Positions 44,920-56,878 of a stretch of 64,000 bases of DNA are shown one piece after another. Source of the stretch: Knoxdaviesia capensis (lineage: Eukaryota > Ascomycota > Sordariomycetes > Microascales > Gondwanamycetaceae); NCBI GenBank assembly GCA_001510575.1, contig LNGK01000006.1, forward strand, positions 1,049,565 through 1,113,564, written 5' to 3'. Under the pieces are notes generated by a model that was not told the DNA's origin, did no database searches, and was given only the letters and a program-made list of their open reading frames with translations. The translations under genes and the position numbers were made by a program. Each line of letters starts with the position of its first letter. The stretch's first letter is position 1.

Positions 44920-47900
44920 GAAGGCTGGGCTTGTCCCTTTGCTCCGACTTCCTCTCATCCACATTCTCTCTTCCACGCACACTCTCTCCGTGGTCCGTTT
45001 GGGGAGCTTGAAGCAGCAAACGGTGGGAATACCTTCAGCCAACATACAATCATGTCTCCAGGCCAACAACCAACACACTGACGACACAGACACTAACCCC
45101 CCGATGGTCGAATAGCCCTGGCTGCGTGTGCCTGTGACGCCTCCACCCACTTGCTCTCTGATCACTGGCCGTGTTTGCCAGTCTGTGACCAGACAATTCT
45201 CCCCGTGTCCATGTGCTTCCACCTGCCTCCTCTCTCTCTCTGTCTGTCATTCATGTTCTCTGGAGCGGTCACTGGTGTGTCTGCACCACCGGGGGACGCG
45301 CCCTAAGAAACAAAAACCCCCCTGGTCGTCTGCTGGCCGTTTGCCTCTCTCCCCCCCCCACTCAAACGTGTCATACAGTGACAGAGCGCACTTAAGGGTC
45401 TGCCTACACCGCTCCATTCGCACTCCCCGTGCCTCAATCTTTCCGCGCGTGAGGATATTCAGTCATTGGGCACCAGACACAGAGCAGAGCAGTCCGTTCT
45501 AGACCACGGAGACATCTCCACCCCGTCGTGACGCCCGGGGGGAAGGGGGAGTCTGGATATCGGGACCGGGGCTGCAATGCCGTCAGTTGGAGAGGGCAAT
45601 TCTCGCAGAGGTGGCTTCCTCCCAGGGAATATGCCGTTGGGATGTGTCTCGCGTTTCGTGCGTGCATGTCGTATACCCAGGGACGTGCTGTCAAAAGCAG
45701 GGAGCAGAGCAGAGCAGAGGGTGTCAGTGGGGGGGACTCTGGATGAGCAGAGAGGCGAAACGAGGGGTGTGTGTGTGAGTGTGTGTCTGAAGCAGAAGCA
45801 GCAGGCTGGAGAGACTACGAGAGAGGGTATTCCCGTGTCACCCAATCGCTTGTTTGCCATCTTCCTATGCCCAACACATACATGCCTGGACAGGGCAAAC
45901 CTGTGGATGTGTGTGTGTGTGTCCGCCAGGCCTGGTCTTCTCGGCTACCCCTGACTCTTTTTTCCCGGCCATTCTCCGCACGCCATCGTCATCGGCCACT
46001 TGCCTGGGCACCCACCACCCTGTGTCTTTTTTTTGTTTTTTTTTTCTCTTCTTCATCCGTTTGTCTCTGCTTCCATTGCGTCCCGCCCAGGATGAGGGAG
46101 AAAAAGTTCCGAAGACCCCCTCCCCCTACCTCTCTCTCATCTGCTTCTCTCTTTTCTCTTGCTCTTGGCCTTCTTGCTTTCCCGCCGGGTGTAACGCAGC
46201 CCTAAGATATCCATTTGTTTGATATATTCCTCTTTTCCCTGGTCTCTTTGGAGGAGGTGTGGGGCGTGGGTGGCGCTTGGGTTGATTCTCCCGTCCGTCC
46301 CTCTCTGTTATGCCATCCCCCCCAACCCACGGCTGGAAGGACACCGCAGAGCCAACAAAACAAAACGCCAGAAGCAGCGTGGTCGTCTATTCTTGCCCTG
46401 TCTCGCACTCTCTCTGTTGAAATGGTTACACGCACCGCCCATCGTCTGGACAAGAGAATACGAGCGCCGTGCAGACACTTGTGCAGGCTGGTGTTGGCCC
46501 CGTTGGGGCGGGATGCACGCACGCCCAGAGCCAGACGTGGACGCACAGAGAGGAGAGATAGCCCGGGGAAAGCATCCGAGTTTCATGTATCGTGGAAGAG
46601 CAGAGAAGTCAGAGATGTTGACAGGCGCTGAGGGCCGATGGTGGGCATACTCTGCTGCTCTCACGATGGTGGGCCAGCGTCGGTTTTACACCCCACCCCC
46701 CCATTCTCACATCTACGCGGTGTCTACTGCTGCATGCATACGTACATATGTTAAACGGTGGATGGGGGGATTGGCTCATCTTAGTGTTTGTGTTTGCTTC
46801 TCCTTAGTCTTGTTATATCGGTTGTTTGTGGGCACTGACACTCACCTGGCCTCCCTGACAGCCTGCGGTCTTGGGTCCGTTCCTCTGGACGTTCCTGTTT
46901 GTTCTTCCAGAGTTTCGACCGTCTTCTAACCAGCCTGACCGTTTCCCCCCTCCCCGTAGGATCCATACACGTGTACCCAATATACGGGGCATACAGGGTC
47001 CTAGGACGAAGAATCCCGAGAAACGTCTCGACAAGGACTTGGGGGAGAGAGGGAGACGACAGGGGCGCCGTGGGCGTGAAGAAAGAATCTGTGCACTCTG
47101 GTCTTCTTCCTCCCCTGGTATGGAATCTACTGTAGAAAGATGTTCCGGTAGTAGGACAGGATCCTCTCGGTTGCTGATCTGGTTGGCTGTTTGCCATTTG
47201 GCCGTTTCCTCTTGTCCGTTTCGTCTCTTGCCTGGTCCCCGGTATATTGCACATCCACTCTCTCGTGTGTGGATGTTCGGGATCCTTCACCTTTCCCCCT
47301 CTTCTCTTACCCATGGACTGGGAACTATTGCATATGTGTTTATTCCGTGTCCGTCCCGAGATCTCGTTTTCTTCTGGGGCCCGTCTCTGGCCGGTCTCGC
47401 TTGAGGGCGTCCGTTTCGTCCAGGGGAAGGTTAAGGCTATGCACATGGCATGGCGTGACTGTCGACTGCAAGTCGCCACAGGAGAAAGAGAGAGAACGAG
47501 ACTTGCGTGGGATTTCTCCTCCTCCAATATCGGCTCAGGCGGCGACCTACATCGGAGACATCCGCGGTTAACTGGAGGCTCCCACTAAGACGACTGAAAG
47601 CACACTCACGTAGCCTACCACCCCCACACACCCTCTCTGAACGGCAATACCTGTTATTCATGACTACCGCCTGTGTTTCTGTTTTATCACCGTCCGCCCC
47701 CCGTCTTTCTACTCCCGTCTGTGTGCACCGTCGTCTAGTCTTGCCTCCTTTCCAGAGCTTCCTCTCGAAGTGCCCCGTCAAGCCTGGCCCGTTGGCCCGC
47801 ATCTTCCAGCTCTGGCAGCCGTCCAGTCAAAACAGAAAACGGAGTGGCTGCTCTGTCCACCCGAGTCTGATGATACGAGGCGTGGAGCTGGCTGGGCCCT

Positions 47901-49302
47901 GCATCCACACAGCGCCAAACACGTCCATGGCTTGCGGGTTCCGGTCGCCCCCGGCTGCACGTGAAGTTGGGGCTGGCTTGCTGTGTATGTCTGGGGGGCG
48001 TGTATATCCAGCGGCGGAGGGGACGTGGGCTTCCATAGCATGCACTTCTCGCGTCTCCTAACAGGCAGACAAGTCCATCGTCTTCTTGTCTGCACACTCC
48101 CCTGGCTGGCGGTGTCTTCCAGGACTCAACAGATTTTCGCTTGGGTTTTCGTGTGCATATCTGTTCATATATTTTCGGGATGGGGACAGTATGGCATCCT
48201 GTTGTTCTTTTCCTGGGTTTCTCTCGGTGTGTGTGTAACGTGCACGTTTGCGATAGAAAGGTTTGCTTCCGGGACTCTGCATGCTGGCACAGGCCAGGAA
48301 GAGACCGGCCTGACTCCTGAGGCTGCAGTTTCTTTTTTCCTTTTTTTTTTTTTTTCTTCTTCTTCTCTCCCGCAAGCCAGGGTGTGTTCTCTCTCATCGT
48401 TTGGATATGGCGGTGTGCACCACGCCCGCCGTCAACCTCTTCTTTTCCTGTTCTTGTTTGGCTGTTGGTCCGGTGCGACCTCGATTAACATCCCGCCTGC
48501 AGCCGACCGGGGATACTCCTTTCCAGAGGCAGAGGCTTCCCTTGAAAGCGTGGGATGAAGACGCCAGAAGTTTCCGGGTGTGTATCATGGACTGGTGCAA
48601 GACGAGATCAAAAGTTAATATATAGCAAACAACAACTTATTTCGCGATGCTCCGAATAGAAGCCGAACGAGTCGGTCAGCGTGGGGGGACGGAGAGGAGA
48701 CCATTGGGAAAGAGACAACACACACACTTCATGCATACGCCCTCCACTCCGCCCTCCCCCCCGGCCACATCCGTGGTATATTGCAGGTGCTGCCACTTAA
48801 TATACTGCGGAGTTGTCGGGCCCCTGGTGGCGGCGGACATTGCATCAGCAGGAAGACCCAACAGATTGATCCTGGAGCACACCCCCGGGCCGGAGGTGCG
48901 GAAGCCGATCAGGAGACCCCGCGAGGCGAGCACGGGGGAAAAGCGGCAAAAGAACGCCGGAAATGAGAGGAAAGAGAGAGACAGACACCCAATGTCCACA
49001 CAAGCAGGCACAACACACTGCTCCTGATCCAACCGCCGCGTTCCCCCACCTACGGGGGTCTTTTTCTGTCCAGTGGCAAACGCCGCGATGGTGATGTGCT
49101 TCCCTTGTGGTGGTGGTTCTGTCCGCTGGTGCTGTGTTGCCCGGTGACTTGCAGTTGTATGCACCGGCAGACACCGGAAATGCACCAAGTGGCAGGATAC
49201 ACATGCACAATTGTGGGCGGCAGTACACGGTTGTGGGAAGTTTGGCTGTGTGGGTGGCGAATGACGAGTGTGAGAGAGACGGCTACGTAGAGGAGGAGAG
49301 GA

Positions 49303-49321
49303 GGGGAGGGGAGGGGAGGGG
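49303..49321 (+). other. G-quadruplex-type motif (GGGGA)n
   Basis: Four runs of GGGG separated by single A: meets the usual G4 rule with minimal loops. Intergenic, about 7.6 kb upstream of the Zn2Cys6 factor. Confidence 0.6.
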
Positions 49322-50914
49322 AGGCAGTACTCCAACGACAGAGACAGATTCCGACGAGACAGTGTGGGTGGGTGAGTGACTTCAATCCACGGCCGGGGTT
49401 GTCAGTGGATGCAATTCATCGCCATCCCGACTGGTCTGGCCGGGTCTGTGGACGGCCAGCCCCCCGCCCTCTTTCTCTCACACACTCTCTCTCTTTCGTG
49501 GAAAGATGGGTATATGTCCACCACTAACACGGAGTACGTGCTCTCTCTGCCCCTTCGTCCTATTTCCATCCGGGAAGCCTTTCTCCTCTGGTCCCCCTGT
49601 CTCTTCCCGTCTTTGCCGTTTCTAGCCCTACAACTACAGATAGCAAACGATCGGTTGACAGTCAGTCACCCTTTCACACTCTGCCCTCTGCTGACCCTCA
49701 CACCATCCCAACTGAAGGAGCGAGAGAGAGAGACATACACAGAGTATCCACGTCCCATAGGCATGTATCCGCATGCAGGCGTCCCGCTTCTCCTGTGTGT
49801 TTTTCCGGTTTTTTCTTTTTTCTTTTCCGGGTTTCCCCTCTCCTCCTGCACGGCTCGACTCGACTTGCTCTAGACTGCCAAAGTTGACAAGATCAGCCTA
49901 CTGCTACTGATTCGCTTATTCGGGAGGAGACGAAAGGCATAAGAAGAGGGGGAGCGAACGACAGAGGGAGACGGGGCGCTGACCCTGAATTTCCCGTCAG
50001 AGACACAGCAGTTCCCGGGTTTGGGCGCTGTAGGCAGTCTGCTGGCTTGTTATGTGTCTTGCTATCCTTTCGCCCCCTCTTTCTTGTCTAGTCAGTATTC
50101 GCTGGTCTGGCTGGATGTATCCTTGATCGTGGCCTTGGTTCTCTGGCACCAAGGTCCTCTTGTGTCTGTCTATGAAGCGCCCTGATTCACATCCTTGCTC
50201 TGTATCTACATGGTTTGCGCTTCCCAGCTGAACGGTGTTCGTTCCCAATGTCTTGCTTTTTGGAGCCATTCCCGGGTCTCTCCCCTTTTTGTTCGGGTTT
50301 CGTGGGTGTGCTTCTCGTTCTGGCTAATGCAGCACACACAGCCCTGGGAGGCAGAAACCCTCAGAGACGTCGGAGAGGAATCCCAGTCCTACGGAGCAGA
50401 CTCAGGGGCAATAACAGAAAGAGAGAGAAACAGAGAGAGAGACGTGAGGGGGTTCCCACAGAGAACGAGCGAGAGACCTCCACTTCCCTGGCCCAAACCG
50501 CCTCGTTTCTCAGCTCGGTGACGCTTGAACAACCTGGGCTTCTCGAAGGGGGCTGGTTCTTTCGAGGACAAGCCAGGCCATGATCTCTTCCTGGGCAGCT
50601 CTCACAACGGGCTCGTACTGTGTTCGGCCTTTCTTACGCCATCTTCCGTTCTGCCCTCCCGCTGCCTTCCCGCTGGCCAACAGTCCTCTGGAACTGGGCG
50701 TCCGAAGAGGGAGCGTGTTTGGGGGCCACATGGGAGGACCAGAGGAAAAACGCCCGAAGTTCTCTCCCTCGTTTTGTCCTTGGGGGACGGGAAGCACAGA
50801 AAGAGGTGGGAGAGAGGGGCTGCTTTCTTTCTTTCTGTTTTTTGCTTTGGGCTTGACGGCTTCGTAGTACCCGCGTGTTTTCAGAGTTTGGATGCAAACA
50901 GTCCCCCCCTCTAG

Positions 50915-50962
50915 CGCTCTCTCTATCTCCCTCTCTCTCTCCCTCTCTCTCTCTTTCTCTCT
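50915..50962 (+). repeat. CT-rich microsatellite
   Basis: Nearly pure CT repeats with short C and T interruptions. Confidence 0.85.
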
Positions 50963-53106
50963 GATGGCCTCACCTGGGAAAGATCCTCATCTGTGTAGCA
51001 CTAGCCAGAGGCTGTGCTCTTCCCACTGTGGCATGTCCTCCTGACTTTCCGTGTGCCAAACTACGGTCCGGCCACAGCAAGAGCTTGAGAGACCGTCCAG
51101 AAGTTGGACGAACTGCATCAGAGGTAACCGTGGGCGGCAATCACCAGAGGGGACCTTGCATGGGCCTTTTTTCTGTCCTCAGTACGAGCATTCTGTCCAA
51201 CCTCTCTCTCTGCTGCTGAGTTGTTTGCTGTTCCACCACGTCTGCGAAGTTTTTCGATCTGTGATGAGAGGACAGAAGGCCCAGTTGGTCTTGCAACGGT
51301 CTCTGTTAGTTCCATCGCTGGGTGTACAGGAAGAAGGGGATCACCGACACCACCCTTTTGCCCTTCCCCCCAGCCACTCCTGCTTTCTTCGACCTTCCAT
51401 GGTCATCATGATTCCTGGATGCTCGTCGCAAGTTGTCAGTACTACGAAGTTGACGCTGTAGGCCACAGAGCCAAGGGTCGGACGTATGCACCAGCGTAGA
51501 CGGCGGGGGACAGACTCCAGCGGTCCTACTGTGTGTATGTGCGTGTGTGAGGGGGGTACAGCCAACTCGCCGCGATCAGAACCGCCTGTACGGCCCTCCA
51601 TGCAGACAGCCAACACTTGCCACTTGACGCTCTGCAGCGTCCTGGTTTTTGCTCTCTTTTTCTCTTCTAACATGGCACTGCAGTGGCGACGATGGCCCAC
51701 AGCAAACAACTCCAGATGAAAGGTGACGGGCGCTCCATGCAGTGCGTTGCTCGCCATTTGTCTCTTTTCTTTTCCTGGATTTCTTGGGCTTGTGTGCGCT
51801 GGAGGCCACTGCAGTCTCTCTCTATCTCAAACGAGAGGCTGATATGGATATGGACACATCGGAAACTCTCAAGCCACAAGCGAGGATTTCTTTTCCTGGG
51901 TCGTGGTGATGGTGGTAGTGAAGACTGCAAGCCATCCACCCAGTTCCTTCTCTTCGGTTCTATGTGGAATGCCTTGCGGAGCATGCCTTTGCTCCCCCCT
52001 GCGCGGGACCAGCAGACAGCAAACCCAACAGCTGAACTGGCGTGTCGGCGGAGATATACAGAAATATACAGCCTGGTGGCACGTCTTTCGTATAATGCCA
52101 TGCACAGGGCCCTGTTTGCGTGCATTAGCGCAGAGTCATAACCGAATGAGAGGTCTCAGAGACTGCATCTCTTCTTGGTCAAGCAAAGCCTGGGCGGGCT
52201 TGGTGGGGGGGGTTTCTTCTGGTCCCCCAATATATCTTCCTATACGGGAAAAATACTGTGACACAGCAGCCAGATGTTGTGTAACCACTACTGTTTTCTT
52301 TCTCATGTCGTGAGAAATGGCTGTTGAGACACCAGAGCTCTGTCCACTTCGGAAGTGCAGCGTGCATATATATATCAAAGCAGAGAGTCTGATTCGGACC
52401 GGTGGGCTGCATGTCGTGGAAAAGTGTGAGTGCTCCTTGGTCGTCTCTTTTGATTTTCTTGCAGCTCAAAGCCCGGGCAGAGTCGACGTGGAGCTCTGGC
52501 TGCCAGGGCCACAACACAAAGAGATCTTCTGCTCCTGGCATTCTTTCTCTGTCGTTCGTGTGTCTTGATAGCTGGATACAGACGAGACACCTGCTAGGCG
52601 AGTGCTGAAAATAATCAAACTCTCCCCAAAACAAGGGTGTCTATGAGACCTTGCACCCTCTCGCTGGCTATGTGACACACAACTTCTCCTAGATGCAAGG
52701 CGACAGCGGGAGCCCCAAGACCGTGCCGAGCAGTATATCCGTGTATATCCAGGTGCTAGACATCGCTCGCGGCGGCTGCATGCTGGTTTTCTTTTCATGC
52801 ACACCCTTCTTCAGTCGCGGCATGTGAAATGCCACCAACAACCAGACCATGAGATGATTTCACGCAGACAGCCACGGCTTCGTCTCTCTCTGTCTATATC
52901 CCTCTCTCGTGTGTGAAAGGCAGGCAAACTTGCCATAACAATGCCACCACGGGGGGACTGAAGGGAAGAGGGAAAGAAGAAAAAGCCAGGTACGTACTTC
53001 CCGTGAGCCGTGACAGGCCTAGCCGTGTGGCTTGTTGCACCGGCGGCGTTCGTTGGGTGTTGGCCAGAGATTGAGGTTTGAAACATTGCGTTCCCGCTTA
53101 CACGGG

Positions 53107-53121
53107 CTAGGGTTAGGGTTA
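53107..53121 (+). promoter_or_regulatory. double telomere-like box CTAGGGTTAGGGTTA
   Basis: Two tandem TAGGGTT units inside the desert, the same arrangement as at 19801-19814. Confidence 0.45.
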
Positions 53122-54014
53122 TGGTGATGGCTGAGTTGTGGCGACCACACATAGAACCACTACGCCACAATGCAAAATGTGAACATGCTCACTAAGCAGC
53201 AACGTAGTCGGTAGCTATATGCGATCCACTGCCGCATGAGTGGTATCGGGTGGGTAACTACGACAGAACTCGCTCGTCTAACAGGCTGTCATCATGTTTC
53301 ACTGGCCCAAGTGTGGTTGTGACCCTCACGCTGACGCTGCAGCGTCATCTCTCATGTATCTCAAACATGGACTCCTAAGATATCAGGAAGCTCTCTCGCT
53401 CAGTCTCTGCCTGCCCCATTCTCTTTCGTATATGCACGGCGCTCAACATGTGAAGGGCAAACGTGTGCAACGGAGGATGTGAAAACGGTGCATGCTCCCA
53501 GAGCTCAAGCGGTCCACAGACGAACGAGCGGTCGAACAGAGGTGTGTCTCAGTCATTCTCTGTGTGTACAGGGGATTACAGGACTCCAACGGCGGATTGT
53601 GTCTCTGGTGAAGGGCTTCAAGACGAGGGGAGCTGGATGAGAGGGTCTTTTGCAAATGTGGAATGGCTTGGATGTTGCTGGTGAGGGGCTGTTTTCAACG
53701 ATCATGCCAGGAGTGATCTCCTGTCTCTGAGGTGAGTTGGAGAGCCAAGAAAGCCCCGTGAGAGAGGTCTACAGAAGATGGAGTCCCTCTGGAAAAAGCT
53801 ACACTCCTCTCAGCCCCTTTCCTGAGAGAGACGACGGGTCTGTTTGCTATCTCATCCCCCAAGATATAAAAACAGAAATATGCAATGGCTCCACCATTTC
53901 TCGGCTGCGGGAGACCCGAATGGACGAAAGTGAATCACGAATATGGACACATGCCCCTTCACTTCCCGTTGGGAAAGAGAAATGCAGTGAGCCGGCACGG
54001 GAGCCAGAGTGACG

Positions 54015-54075
54015 CTCTCTCTCTTTTTTTCTTTCTTTCTCTCTTTCTCTCTCTCTGTCTCTCTGTCTCTCTCTA
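54015..54075 (+). repeat. CT/CTTT-rich tract
   Basis: Sixty bases of almost pure pyrimidine repeat. Confidence 0.85.
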
Positions 54076-56878
54076 TCCAGTCCTCGTTTGCTAGGACGGT
54101 CAAGTATAGGCTACCGGCAAGGACGAATCTCCTCTCTTATTTGGGAAGGGGGGGCAAAGAGGGCATGTTGGTGGTTTGTCTCTCCCAGCACAACAGCAAA
54201 CGCAATGTCTCACTGGTCGGTGGTCTGGTATTCTGAAGTATTGGAAAAGAAGAGGGGACGGGAGTGCATGTCAAAGGGGGGCGTGTGTTGTCAGTGGTTC
54301 TAGACAGACACATGCTCTCCTCTCTCACTTGGGAGGAGGTCCCGCGTCTCCCGTCTGTCTCTCTCGTTCTCTCGCTTCTCATATGCTCTCGTTTCTGTCT
54401 GCAGGCGTCCACAGGCTGCTCAACTGAGGGGAGCTAACGAGAGCGATATCTCGGTTCTGGCTTGACTGCCACCACCACGTCAACCGAAGCTCGACAGAGA
54501 CAAACATACAACGAGAATACGAGAAGAAGGGAGAAAGGGTATCCCGGTGCTGTTTTACTACTCTTTTGCATCTCGTTTGAAGTACTACCACCAGCAGAAC
54601 ACACCCCCAAAGTCCTCCAAACTCTCCCCTCCCCCCGTATCTCTCTCTCTCCTGCTATACACCCCATCCAAGGTCCCTCTCAGAGAAGATTGCCTGTAAA
54701 GAGCCGTTGTCTCACATTTACACCACACTCTCGCGTAACCGTGCCCGTTCTGCCTCTCCCCCCGTCTCCAAGAGGAGGAGGGCTTCTTCCGTGGCCGGTT
54801 TGGGTGTTGTACCGCGAAATAGATATCCTGGTGTTGGAAGAGACAGTCACTCCTCAGTATCTGGGCACCCCCCTATCGATGGGGGTCAAATTCTCAGATC
54901 GGACAGCAAAAAGAAATCTTAGTTTGTTTGCTTGAAATGCAGAGGAATATAGATGTAATCTTCTGCTCTTGGCTGGGGGGGACTGTTGTGCGTTGGGTGA
55001 AAGAGGGAGGACAAGCGGTGGGCACGCTCACACCACCACTTACACGGAACTCCCATCACCCTTCACGCACTTTGGAGGCATTCATGTACCTTTGGAGGGA
55101 GTTTGAAAGTGTTTACCAACCCACACACTGTTTATATAAGTAATGTATCTCCTCGTTTCTGCCGGGAAATGGCTTCCAAACAGCCCAGTGGCCCACGGAT
55201 GGCCCTCGAACGAGAACATCGACCCAAGGAACAACACTTCCCACCCAGCACACACCCTCGGATATGGTTGATCTAGGGAGACAACAAAAGTGCAATCAGG
55301 TTGGAAAAAAGAAAACATAAAGTCTAGGAAAACGTGTGACTCCAATGCTTGAAGTTACCGTAGGACAAAGTATCAAAAAATGGTGCAAAAAGGTTTTTTC
55401 TTCTCTGTCGTTTGCTCCTAATCTCGGCAAGACAGGCGTTTACAACAACTCAGTCAAACAGGAAAACAGAAAAAAAAGGAAAACACTCAAGAGTATGCAC
55501 GGGGGGACATTACGGCCTTCCTGCTGCTTCCAATATTTCGTTTTCTTGGGCTCCCCACGTCGGCGTTTTCCCTGGTTGATCAGTCTGGTGATGGTGTCTC
55601 TCCTGGGCTCATCCCACGCTTCTCTCGCGCTCGTGCTCTACTATCTGTCTATGTACACTTCTCCGCTGCACGCCTGCGTTCGATACACGCACTCCCCTTT
55701 CACCTGATGTTGTGAGAGTCGGTTATTTGGGACTCCAACTTGTCGTTTGGCCTCGTTCCAACATGTGGCCAACAGCCATGAAGTCCAAGCTTCTCCAGAC
55801 GCCCCCTTTTTCCCTGCTTCCAACGACTGCACACTGGTTGACGCTGGTGATATCGAGTGCACTCCTCACACACACTCCCACGCTCTCACACTCCCTCTGT
55901 CCACCCCAGAAACCTCACTCCCCTGCCATCGTACCTCCTAATCCTCTCCTTCTGCTCTCTCTCTCTCTCTCTCTCCCCTTCTTCAGACTCCCGCCCATTC
56001 TCGCCCCGGCCCACGGTTCTGGTTTGGCTATAAAGATAGCCTTCCCTTCCCGTCCGTCGATCATCCGGATTCAACTTCCCTTCCTTCTCTCTCCATCCCA
56101 TCTTCACTTTCCCTTCCCTTCTTTCCTGTTGCTTTCCTTGTCTCAATCCGCAATCCTCCATACACACATTCTCTTCTTGTTGGCCCTTGCCCTGCTTTCC
56201 CTTTTCCCCCCTCCCTCAAGCCGTTGTTTTGGCTGTCGTCCCGTTCCCTTCCTGTACTGTTGTTTCTGTTCCCCTGCTTGCTCTGCTTGTTCCGTCTCCC
56301 GTGCCCTGTGCCGTTCCCTTCCTGTCCGTTTCCGCCCATCACTCTTCGTTCCGTCAAGTCTGCATCGGGATCTGCGTCCCTCTGCCCTTGTCGTCCCCCT
56401 CTTTGTGTGAGATTATCTAAAGCTCTTGTGCTGGTGACTCTGTCCCGACTCTTGGTAGTATTGGAGGGAGACTCTCTGGCAAAGAACTGAAAGGTGCTCG
56501 CCAAAGACGCCGAGTGTCGGTGTGTGAAAGTTCAGGTTTGACTGCAAAGGCCATCTCGGTTTCTTCGTGTTTGTCGTCTTGTGTCGTTGGGTTGATTGTC
56601 TTGTTCTCGCTGATTCTGTTGAGTGTAGTTGATTCTGTCGCTGTTGTGCCTTGTTCCCTTGTAATTTTGGCTTCGCTTTCTCGAGTCATCATCGCATTTG
56701 CGTCGTTTCGTCACATCTGTTGATATCTTGTCTTTCGTTCTGTGGCCGCTTTCCGTTTCGCCTCGTTCGCTCTCGTTTGCTCTTCGTCCATTTTGGAAAC
56801 CAAAACTCAAAAAGATATATATAAAAAAACACCATCAGACAAGCCAAGTTGAGGCTTTCGACCTGTCACTCATATAAT

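Larger units (their letters stand above)
44130..56878. other. 12.7-kb gene desert upstream of the Zn2Cys6 factor
   Basis: No ORF here has a start, codon bias, domain or splice pattern I can defend; the longest open frames are about 250 codons and look random. The DNA is not AT-rich, so it is not an RIP-mutated transposon graveyard. It is full of short CT, CA/GT and GA runs, e.g. 44893-44919, 50915-50962, 54015-54075 and 55951-55976. It also holds a four-run G tract (49303-49321) and a double telomere-like box (53107-53121). From about 55870 the + strand is strongly pyrimidine-rich, forming a leader before the factor. Confidence 0.6.

Noticed and set aside
46219..47527. Frames of 236 and 248 codons inside the desert
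   Set aside because: Overlap each other on opposite strands, lack domains and C-ending codon bias, and read as random GC-rich sequence.
16526..48568. Shared 14-mer GAAGACGCCAGAAG at about 16526 and 48555
   Set aside because: Several 14-base matches are expected by chance in 64 kb and flanks do not extend the match.
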